Shown: positions 1 to 9,738 of the stretch, in pieces
Layout of the letters: the number at the start of each line of letters is the position of its first letter
Numbering within the stretch: position 1 is the first letter of the stretch
Assembly (NCBI GenBank): GCA_943359365.1
Contig: CALRHG010000003.1
Location: 1 to 41,773 of the forward strand
Source of the DNA: Candidatus Nomurabacteria bacterium
GTDB taxonomy: Bacteria > Patescibacteriota > Minisyncoccia > Phycocordibacterales > UBA9973
Reading direction: 5' to 3'
Length of the DNA stretch: 41,773 nt
The notes under the pieces: model-generated
Databases searched by the model: none
Told to the model about the DNA's origin: nothing
The model's input: only the letters and a program-made list of their open reading frames with translations
Position numbers and translations under genes: made by a program

Positions 1-73
1 GCAAACCTCTTTTCTTAGTATTAAATGAACCGCAATTCGGACACTTTTTGTGTTTTTTTAGTCATGGTAGCTA
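1..73 (-). pseudogene. Partial zinc-ribbon ORF at window edge (LKKHKKCPNCGSFNTKKRGL), possibly a transposase N-terminus
   Basis: Reverse complement reads CPNCGSFNTKKRG, like the Zn ribbon of IS1/IS1595-type transposases; the only nearby ATG (65-63) is in another frame and a TGA precedes the ribbon frame. Confidence 0.3.
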
Positions 74-235
74 AAATTTAGCACTTCTAGCTATATACAG
101 CAATGATGAAATGGTCAAAACAGGCCGTTGTTTTTGTACCTTATGCCAATTATTGTTAGAATTATCGGCGCACTGAAACCTTTTCGATTATTTTTCATGT
201 TATAACTATACAACTTAAGCAACTATATGTACAGC

Positions 236-2380
236 TTACTTCGCAATCTGGGCAGCTTCGTCGAATTTAACAGAGAGGAGTTTGGAGGCGCCGTTACTGC
301 CTATGGTTACTCCGTAGAGCACGCCGGCGCGGGACATGGTCTCGCGGTTGTGGGTGACGACGACGAGCTGGGAATGCTTGGAAAGTTTTTCCAGCATGTC
401 GCCGTATTTGCGTGAATTTGATTCGTCGAGCGCAGCGTCTGTCTCGTCGAGCACCAGAAACGGCGGCGGGTTGACTTGAGACATGGCAAACAGGAGCGCG
501 ATAGATGTGAGCGAGCGCTCGCCGCCGGAGAGCGCATGCAATTCTTTGACTTTTTTATGCGGAAGTGAGACATTTATTTCTATACCCTGCTCAAAAGCAA
601 TTTCCTTCGTCTCGCCATAGCCTTCGGCGGAGGCGGATTCGTCGAGTCCTTCCAACTCTTCATCTCTTCTTCGCTTCTTACTTTCAACCACGATACTCAA
701 AGTTCCAGTTCCCCCGCCAAACATCAGCGCGAAAAATTCCTGGAATTCTTTATTTATTTTTTTCACGCCTTCCTTAAACTCTATGTCTATTTTTTCTTTC
801 AAGTCCGCGATGAGTTTCTGTAAAGCTTCCATGCTCTTGGCTAGGTCTTCCATTTCTTTCATGAGAAATGCGTCCCGCTCTGAAACTTCTTTGAATTCTT
901 TCATTACCTCTGCACCATTACCCATGCCCGCGTCTTCCAATTTTATCTTCAAGCGCTCAATTTTTCTTTTTTGTTCTTCCGGATTATTTTCTGTATTCCC
1001 TTCCATTTGGTAGTTCTTGTAAGACAATATCTCTTGCCCGATTAGCGCCACGCCTTCTTTGATTTCATTATGGAACGCTTCTTCTCTACTTTTCAAATTA
1101 TTTTCCTTTATACGCACCATCTCCAAAGCAGAAGAAAGCTCCTGCTGCTTGACCTTATGGCTGAATTTCTCTCGCTCCAAGTCGCGCAGGGCTTCCATCT
1201 GCGTATTTATTGCCTTTTTTAGCTCTTCTATCTGATTCGCCAAATCTTTTTCCTTGTTTTGAAAGTCCGCTACTTGCGCCAAAATGCCCGCTTGTGAATT
1301 TTTCAATTCCAGCAATTCTTGCTCGTTATGCTTCTGACTCTCGATCTGTTCTTGGCTCGTATCCCCAAGTTCTTTTCCGCAAGTCGGGCATCTGCCGGAA
1401 ATTTTGACCCTGTTTTGTTTCGCTTCGATCATCCCCTCAATTCGGCCTAGTTTTCGCTCTAGATCCCCTTTCGTGCCACGAATTTCGTTTAACTGCTGTT
1501 CAACTGCTTTCAGCTCTTCAATTTTTTTGTTTCCTTTGCCTGAATTAGCATCTTCAGTGTCAGAAATTTTCGCGGTTACGCTTTTTAACTCTTCAGAAAT
1601 TTTGTGTTTTTCTTTAGATAAATTCTTTTTTTCATTCTCTAAATAGATACTTTCCTTTTTTAAGTACTCTCGGTAAAGTGTCGCCAATTCCATTTGCATT
1701 TCTTTAGCTTTTTCAAATTTCTCTACCTGTTTCTTGAGAAAATTAAGATGTGGCGCATTTTCTCGGCGGAGCATCGTCACCTCTTTCATATTTTCCTCCG
1801 TACGCTCCAGCTTCCTCGTGCTGTCTTTTATTTTGTACTGATAAATTTTTAATCCCAGCGCGTCTTCCACCATTTCCTTTCTGTCTTTTGGATTGGCATT
1901 CAAAATCCTGTCCGCCTCGCCCTGCGAAATAATATGGTGCCCCGAGGAGCCGATATTGACCGATGCCAGAAGATTATGAATATCTCGGAGTCTAACATCC
2001 GTATTATTTAAACTATATTTATTTAATCCGTCCGAAAAAACTTCGCGGGAAATGCTGATTGCGTCATAATTTAAATTTATATTTTCGCCTCCGTCGTTTT
2101 CCAGCTTGAAAATTTTGTCGGCATTATTGAAATGAATCGTGACGCTCGCGCGCGAGCCCTTGGGTAAATTCTTTGATCCTTTAAAAATCATGTCTGAACC
2201 GGATTTTCCACGCATAGATTTCATCGACTGCTCGCCCAAGACGTACCGAAAAGCTTCTACCACATTGGATTTGCCGGAGCCGTTCGGGCCCACCACGCAA
2301 ACGATGGGGCTCTCAAACTCCAAAACAGTCTTTTGAGCAAAAGACTTAAAGCCGTTTAATTCCAATGTTTTCAGCCGCAT
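236..2380 (-). CDS. smc: Short SMC-like ATPase (714 aa) with central CxxC hook motif
   Basis: N-term MRLKTLELNGFKSFAQKT..GPNGSGKSN, C-term LSGGERSLTS and FLVLDETDAALD; coiled coil with central RCPTCGKELGD. Confidence 0.85.
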   Translation of the reverse strand: MRLKTLELNGFKSFAQKTVLEFESPIVCVVGPNGSGKSNVVEAFRYVLGEQSMKSMRGKSGSDMIFKGSKNLPKGSRASVTIHFNNADKIFKLENDGGENINLNYDAISISREVFSDGLNKYSLNNTDVRLRDIHNLLASVNIGSSGHHIISQGEADRILNANPKDRKEMVEDALGLKIYQYKIKDSTRKLERTEENMKEVTMLRRENAPHLNFLKKQVEKFEKAKEMQMELATLYREYLKKESIYLENEKKNLSKEKHKISEELKSVTAKISDTEDANSGKGNKKIEELKAVEQQLNEIRGTKGDLERKLGRIEGMIEAKQNRVKISGRCPTCGKELGDTSQEQIESQKHNEQELLELKNSQAGILAQVADFQNKEKDLANQIEELKKAINTQMEALRDLEREKFSHKVKQQELSSALEMVRIKENNLKSREEAFHNEIKEGVALIGQEILSYKNYQMEGNTENNPEEQKRKIERLKIKLEDAGMGNGAEVMKEFKEVSERDAFLMKEMEDLAKSMEALQKLIADLKEKIDIEFKEGVKKINKEFQEFFALMFGGGTGTLSIVVESKKRRRDEELEGLDESASAEGYGETKEIAFEQGIEINVSLPHKKVKELHALSGGERSLTSIALLFAMSQVNPPPFLVLDETDAALDESNSRKYGDMLEKLSKHSQLVVVTHNRETMSRAGVLYGVTIGSNGASKLLSVKFDEAAQIAK

Positions 2381-2388
2381 ACCGAACT

Positions 2389-2394
2389 ATTATA
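2389..2394 (-). promoter_or_regulatory. -10 TATAAT, 8 nt upstream of smc-like ATG
   Basis: TATAAT-agttcggt-ATG on minus strand. Confidence 0.6.
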
Positions 2395-2421
2395 GCAGTA
2401 AATTAAAAGCAAAAATAGTGA

Positions 2422-3117
2422 CTAGTCCAGCCAATTTTTGGCTTTGAGGGCGGCTAGGGCGGCGGATTGTTCGGCTTCTTGCTTGGACTGTCCTTTGCCT
2501 TCGGCTATCAGGCTCGGCCCGAAATAAATACCAACAGTAAAATTTTTGTCGTGGTCGGGACCGGATTCTTTCAGAACTTTGTAGGCGGGCGTAAAGTTGA
2601 CGAACTCCTGCGCTTTTTCCTGCACTAAAGATTTAGCGTCGCGCCATAATTTTTTGGAAACTATTTCTTCCGTTTTTGGAAGCAAATTTTTGTGTATAAA
2701 TTTTTCCGCCGCTTCTATGCCTTGATCAAGAAAAAGTGCGCCGACGTATGCTTCGTATGTATTCGCTAAAATATACTGCCTAGCCTTGCCGTTGTCTTTT
2801 GCCTCGCCTTTGGATAAAAGCAGGTAATCATTCATGCCAATCTTGGTCGCAACTTCGGAAATAATCACTGCATTCACGAGAGCTGAGCGCAACGCAGTTA
2901 ATTCCCCTTCCGTATAAGTCGGATATTTTTTATATAAAAAGTCGGTGACGATAAGCTCCAGCACCGCGTCGCCCAAGAATTCTAGACGTTCGTTGTGCGA
3001 CAATTTAGTCGTGGGATTTTCATTTATATAGGAACGATGAATAAAAGCCTGCTCTAAAAGGCTTTTATCTTTAAAGATTATTTTTGTTTTTTTCTCGAAG
3101 TTTGAAAAATTTATCAT
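2422..3117 (-). CDS. rnc: Ribonuclease III
   Basis: ERLEFLGDAVLELIVTDFLY signature, C-terminal dsRBD (GKGQSKQEAEQSAALAAL). Confidence 0.95.
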   Translation of the reverse strand: MINFSNFEKKTKIIFKDKSLLEQAFIHRSYINENPTTKLSHNERLEFLGDAVLELIVTDFLYKKYPTYTEGELTALRSALVNAVIISEVATKIGMNDYLLLSKGEAKDNGKARQYILANTYEAYVGALFLDQGIEAAEKFIHKNLLPKTEEIVSKKLWRDAKSLVQEKAQEFVNFTPAYKVLKESGPDHDKNFTVGIYFGPSLIAEGKGQSKQEAEQSAALAALKAKNWLD

Positions 3118-3126
3118 ATATTTACT

Positions 3127-4074
3127 TTATAACTTTTTACTACTAGTTATTTCTACAGCTTTGGCAATCAGCGGAATAATGTCGTTATAAATTCGGAGCT
3201 CTGGAACCTCTGCCATCTCAAACCATCGCGCCCCGTCGAGCCCGCCGGACTTTTCGAGCTCTAGCTCTTTATACTCGCTATGGGCTAAAAAGTAAATCAC
3301 TTTCTTTAAACTCTTGTCCTTTTCCGGATGCGTCGCGACATATTCATTTGTTCCGAGTTGCTCTTCTATCTTTACATCAAGTCCGATTTCTTTTTTGAGC
3401 GCCTTCACTGTGCCTTCTTTGAGATCGCCTCCCGCTTCAATCTTTCCTTTTGAAAGGGTCCAATAACCAAAAACATCGTGCACGAAAGCAAATAGAATAT
3501 TGTTATCTTTTTTTGCATAAACTAGCGCCCCGCCCAGATTTTCCACCGGCAATTTTGAAATATCCACCGGCTCCTTGGGTTCTTTTGGATTGATAGAATT
3601 TTTCTTTTTTTCTGTTGTTTTTTGGTGTTCTTTATCCGGCTCACCAATCTCTTTATATACCGCCCCCAGCACACCGTTCACGAACTTGCCGGAATTTTCC
3701 CCGCCGAAGGTTTTCGCGAGCTCAATCGCTTCATTTATCGCCACTTTCGGAGGGACTTGCGAACGGTCGCCGAAAAGGAGCTCAGTGAGCCCGATGCGTA
3801 AAATATTTCTGTCTACGATGGAAATCTTATCTATCGGCCAGTCAGGTGCCGCTTTTTCTATAATTTTATCAATCGTAGAGTGTTTCTTCAAAACATCACC
3901 CAAAAGTTTCAGCACAAAATTATCGTCCTCGAGTCCGGGGGCGAATTCTTTTAAATTTCTGTCGAGAACTTTTTTAAGATTTTCATCTATTGTCGTGCTC
4001 TTTTTAGTAGGTGAGAAATCCCACTCAAAAAGCGTCTGGAGCACTATTGATCTTGAAAGGTGCCTGTTAGCCAT
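3127..4074 (-). CDS. nusB: NusB fused to C-terminal Nudix-like domain; start likely MANRHLSRS
   Basis: N-term NusB (SRSIVLQTLFEWDF, DRNILRIGLTELLF, VAINEAIELAKTFGGENSGKFVNGVLGAVYKE); C-term Nudix fold sequence GGALVYAKKDN..GYWTLSKGKIEAGGDLKEGTVKALKKEIGLDV. Confidence 0.85.
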   Translation of the reverse strand: MANRHLSRSIVLQTLFEWDFSPTKKSTTIDENLKKVLDRNLKEFAPGLEDDNFVLKLLGDVLKKHSTIDKIIEKAAPDWPIDKISIVDRNILRIGLTELLFGDRSQVPPKVAINEAIELAKTFGGENSGKFVNGVLGAVYKEIGEPDKEHQKTTEKKKNSINPKEPKEPVDISKLPVENLGGALVYAKKDNNILFAFVHDVFGYWTLSKGKIEAGGDLKEGTVKALKKEIGLDVKIEEQLGTNEYVATHPEKDKSLKKVIYFLAHSEYKELELEKSGGLDGARWFEMAEVPELRIYNDIIPLIAKAVEITSSKKL

Positions 4075-4096
4075 AAAACTAATATAAAATTGCAAA

Positions 4097-4327
4097 TTAC
4101 TTCTTCTCTTCCGCTTTCTTTGCCTTTGCTTTCTTTTGTTTCTTTTCGGTCTTTTTGACTAGGTCAAGGACTTTATTGCCTCGGTAAAAACCGCAGGCGG
4201 AGCAGACTGTGTGGCGTCTTTTCAGGGCTTTGCAATTTTCGCACTTTGAAAAACTCGTACTCGCCAAAGCGTGGTGAGAACGGCGGTTTCCTGTATGCGA
4301 TCTTGTGCTTCTCATTCGTACTACCAT
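4097..4327 (-). CDS. rpmF: Ribosomal protein L32
   Basis: MRSTRSHTGNRRSHHAL..CENC..RRHTVCSACGFYRGNKVL. Confidence 0.93.
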   Translation of the reverse strand: MVVRMRSTRSHTGNRRSHHALASTSFSKCENCKALKRRHTVCSACGFYRGNKVLDLVKKTEKKQKKAKAKKAEEKK

Positions 4328-4333
4328 AGTGTT

Positions 4334-4339
4334 TTTATA
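4334..4339 (-). promoter_or_regulatory. -10 TATAAA, 6 nt upstream of rpmF ATG
   Basis: TATAAA-aacact-ATG on minus strand. Confidence 0.5.
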
Positions 4340-4387
4340 CTAGCATATTAAAGCCGAAAAGCAATTTTTAAATAAAAAATAGTATGT

Positions 4388-4393
4388 TATGAT
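4388..4393 (+). promoter_or_regulatory. Extended -10 TGTTATGAT, 7 nt upstream of thrS ATG (4401)
   Basis: TGT-TATGAT-acaaaac-ATG. Confidence 0.5.
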
Positions 4394-4400
4394 ACAAAAC

Positions 4401-6149
4401 ATGGAAAAAGCGGATAAATTGAGCAATATTAGGCATACATTAGCGCACCTATTAGCAGCTTCAGTTCGCGAGCTTTATCCGGGTGCGCAGAATGCCATAG
4501 GCCCCGCAGTAGACGACGGCTTTTATCAAGATTTTGGTTTGCCTAGCCCTATCTCCCTAGAAAATCTGCCAAAAATAGAAAAGAAGATGCGGGAACTTTT
4601 GAAGACATGGAAAGAATTTGAGAAAAAAGATGTTACTCCAGAAGAAGCGAAAAAAGAATTTGCGTGGAATCCTTACAAAGTTGAACTAATCGAAGAATTC
4701 GCCAAAGAAGGCAAAAATCTGACATTCTACACATCGGGCGGTTTCGTCGACCTTTGCAAAGGCGGACATTTAGAAAAACCAAACAAAGAACTGCCTGCTG
4801 ATGCTTTCAAGCTCGACCGTGTAGCCGGAGCCTACTGGCGCGGAGATGAGAAAAACAAAATGCTCACTCGCATTTACGGACTGGCATTTGAAACAAAGGA
4901 AGAGCTAGAAAAACATATTAATCAGCGTGAAGAAGCAAAAAAAAGAGACCACAGAAAAATTGGGCGTGAATTGGACTTGTTTGTTTTTTCAGAACTAGTC
5001 GGCGTAGGCATGCCGCTTTTTACGCCGAAAGGAAATGTTGTGAGAGAGCAAATAATCGGTTTTTCCCGTGAATTAAATAATGAACTTGGTTTCGGCGAAG
5101 TGCATACTCCAAACATAAACAAGGGAGAATTATTTAAAATTTCGGGACATTATGAAAAATACAAAGAAGATATGCTCTCCGTCAGTTCTCAATATGTATC
5201 TGATGAAATGTTTTTGAAGCCAATGAACTGTCCTCAGCACACTCAAATTTTCGCTTCACAGCCGAGAAGTTACCGAGATTTGCCGATTCGATATTCAGAT
5301 TTTGCCGTACTATATAGAGACGAAAGGCCTGGAGAAATGTCGGGCTTGACAAGGCTTCGTTCTTTTTCGCAAGACGACGGACATACATTTTGCCGCGAGG
5401 ATCAGATAAAAGAAGAAATAAGCAGCATATTGTCTGCCGTACAGAAAGCGCTTAAAACATACAAAATCGATTATTGGATGCGTTTGTCTCTACGCGACCC
5501 GAATAAAAAAGAAAAATATCTGGGAGATGACAGCGTTTGGGAAAAATCTCAGGCAATCATGAGAGAATTGCTCAAAGAAAAAAATATTAAAAACAAAGAA
5601 GCAGAAGGTGAAGCTGCATTTTACGGGCCGAAAATAGATATTATGGCTGTGGACGCCATCGGCCGCGAATGGCAGATATCGACAGTTCAACTCGACTTCA
5701 ATCAGCCTTCACGCTTCAAATTGGAATACACTGCCGATGATGGAACAAAAAAAACTCCCGTCATGATACACCGCGCGCTTATCGGCTCTCCAGACAGGTT
5801 TCTAGGAATCTTGATAGAGCACTACGCTGGAGCTTTCCCTCTCTGGCTCGCTCCGGTGCAGGTGAAAATTATTCCTGTGCGCGAAAACCACAACGAATAC
5901 GCGAAAGGAATTTTTGAATTCCTGAAAGAAAATAATGTTCGGGCAGAATTTGATGACAAAGACGGAAACCTTGGCGGAAAAGTCCGTGATGCGAAAAATA
6001 ATAAAATCCCCTACTGGATAGTCATCGGCGACAAAGAAATAGAAGTCAAAAAAGTTACCCTAGAATCCCGCGACTCCGGCAACCTCGGGCAAATTTCGAA
6101 AGAAGATTTGATTGCAAAACTTTTAGAAGAAATAAAAAACAAGAAATAA
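4401..6149 (+). CDS. thrS: Threonyl-tRNA synthetase lacking N-terminal TGS domain
   Basis: Editing-domain HTLAH and CKGGH motifs, class II motifs (FLKPMNCPQHTQIF, RDERPGEMSGLTRLRSFSQDDGH), C-terminal anticodon-binding domain; starts directly at the editing domain. Confidence 0.95.
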   Translation: MEKADKLSNIRHTLAHLLAASVRELYPGAQNAIGPAVDDGFYQDFGLPSPISLENLPKIEKKMRELLKTWKEFEKKDVTPEEAKKEFAWNPYKVELIEEFAKEGKNLTFYTSGGFVDLCKGGHLEKPNKELPADAFKLDRVAGAYWRGDEKNKMLTRIYGLAFETKEELEKHINQREEAKKRDHRKIGRELDLFVFSELVGVGMPLFTPKGNVVREQIIGFSRELNNELGFGEVHTPNINKGELFKISGHYEKYKEDMLSVSSQYVSDEMFLKPMNCPQHTQIFASQPRSYRDLPIRYSDFAVLYRDERPGEMSGLTRLRSFSQDDGHTFCREDQIKEEISSILSAVQKALKTYKIDYWMRLSLRDPNKKEKYLGDDSVWEKSQAIMRELLKEKNIKNKEAEGEAAFYGPKIDIMAVDAIGREWQISTVQLDFNQPSRFKLEYTADDGTKKTPVMIHRALIGSPDRFLGILIEHYAGAFPLWLAPVQVKIIPVRENHNEYAKGIFEFLKENNVRAEFDDKDGNLGGKVRDAKNNKIPYWIVIGDKEIEVKKVTLESRDSGNLGQISKEDLIAKLLEEIKNKK

Positions 6150-6662
6150 TTATAGTAAATGGGGATGAAATTCTTTTACAACAAAGTGAAAAGCTTCTCC
6201 AAAATCTTTTGGGTGGTCTTTTAATTCTTTTTTGAGTTCGTCTACTGTAAAGTATCTGCAACTTTCTACTTCGTGATTCAATACTGGCTTTTCGTCGGAA
6301 AATACTTTATACATTATAAAATAATGATTCTCTTTCCTGCCGATAACTTCTCTGTTGTAAATTACTTTGCCCATAAATTCGTATTTGAAATCTTTCAGCC
6401 CAAGTTCTTCCAAGGTTTCTCTCTTTAAGGCATCAATATCATCTTCCCCGGCCGAAACATGCCCGCCCATAGGAGAAACATATTGCCCGGCATCTTGCCT
6501 GTCCGGCGCTTGTTTTACCAACAACCAGCGGTTTTTGCTATCAACAACTTGAGCTATTACGCACTTATGAAGCAAGCCTTCTGTGTGTGCATCTTTCTTT
6601 AAAGCAACTTTTATAAAATTACAATTTTCATCAACTATATCTACTTTTTCATCTATAGACAT
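6150..6662 (-). CDS. Nudix hydrolase
   Basis: Canonical Nudix box GGHVSAGEDDIDALKRETLEELGL. Confidence 0.88.
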   Translation of the reverse strand: MSIDEKVDIVDENCNFIKVALKKDAHTEGLLHKCVIAQVVDSKNRWLLVKQAPDRQDAGQYVSPMGGHVSAGEDDIDALKRETLEELGLKDFKYEFMGKVIYNREVIGRKENHYFIMYKVFSDEKPVLNHEVESCRYFTVDELKKELKDHPKDFGEAFHFVVKEFHPHLL

Positions 6663-6679
6663 ATTGGATTTAATGCTTC

Positions 6680-8785
<2,106 letters not shown>

Positions 8786-8834
8786 TTACATTGGCTAGCG
8801 CAAAAACTCTCAAATATCCTTATTTTTGGCAACT

Positions 8835-8871
8835 AAAAAAGCCAGCGCAGTCCTTCCGGAGCAACGCTGGT
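8835..8871 (-). terminator. Intrinsic terminator downstream of the 109-aa orphan gene
   Basis: minus strand ccagcg..cgctgg followed by cTTTTTT. Confidence 0.65.
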
Positions 8872-8999
8872 CTTTTCGATTCGAGCAGATAAGGTGCTCG
8901 CTCCTTCATTAGAGCCCGTCTCGAGCATCCGTAAATGCGGAACTCTGGGAATGAGCTTTGTTGAACTTAGCGATGCGCTTGCGCGCATTTTGTAAGAAC

Positions 9000-9323
9000 T
9001 TATTTGATTTCATGATTTTCTTGCTCGATTTCCGCTGGCATCGACTCCTCTAGGCACTTCATAACACCCACATAAGCTTCATGGGTAATAAGGCATTGCC
9101 TAAATGCTTCCTCTAAAGCTTCGTTGACATTCGTCATGTTCTGCCCATCGAAGTCTTCTGACCCTTTGAATCTGACCTCTTTCTGATCCGCTAAAGAAAC
9201 ATGGACTCGGCCACTAGAGTACGAAATTTGAATCGTGGCTATGTGAAGTTCCTTTTTTGTAAGCAGCTCAATAATTTCCGGTTTTAACACACATTCCTCC
9301 ATTATTAGATTTTCAACGACCAT
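9000..9323 (-). CDS. Hypothetical protein, about 107-109 aa
   Basis: ORF with SD gaggtg 5 nt before ATG at 9323; no recognised family. Confidence 0.6.
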   Translation of the reverse strand: MVVENLIMEECVLKPEIIELLTKKELHIATIQISYSSGRVHVSLADQKEVRFKGSEDFDGQNMTNVNEALEEAFRQCLITHEAYVGVMKCLEESMPAEIEQENHEIK

Positions 9324-9359
9324 ATCCACACCTCGAACAATTCGAGGCTGGTGGATATG
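9321..9359 (-). promoter_or_regulatory. Inverted repeat (9 bp + 7 bp) covering RBS and start codon of the orphan gene
   Basis: catatccac-a-cctcgaa-caa-ttcgagg-ctg-gtggatatg. Confidence 0.7.
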
Positions 9360-9483
9360 TTTCTAGTGTTTCTTGGAGACTACAAACGCATTCAGCAACC
9401 TCAAATTATTTTGGGTAAGGAGGAGGCCAAGGAGGTTATTAAATTTTAAGTTTATATTTTTCATGTTGTTTTTAAGTAAAAAG

Positions 9484-9516
9484 AAGAAAACCAGCCCTTG
9501 GAAGGCTGGTTTTCTT
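9484..9516. terminator. Strong bidirectional hairpin terminator
   Basis: aagaaaaccagcc-cttggaa-ggctggttttctt, A/T tracts on both sides. Confidence 0.8.
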
Positions 9517-9738
9517 TGTAAGTGTTTGTTTTAAGTGTTTTTACAGCGAAATATCAGCCTTCAATTATTTGAGGCTGAGGAGGAGGGCTCCAGTATTAAT
9601 TTGCTGTGTTTTTTGCTTCACGATTAGATAATAGCATTTACCGAAAAATTGTAAATACATAAATGTGGAAAACCATTCCTATCTAATTTTCTAGCATATG
9701 CGGAAATCTTAGATAAGCATTATTTATAGAAATAAAAT

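Noticed and set aside
3575-4087. 170-aa plus-strand ORF opposite nusB
   Set aside because: Antisense to the NusB-Nudix coding region; Ser/Phe-rich with no recognisable domain.
9663-9673. tgtggaaaacc as another DnaA box
   Set aside because: TTTTCCACA deviates from TTATNCACA and is not at a recognised promoter.
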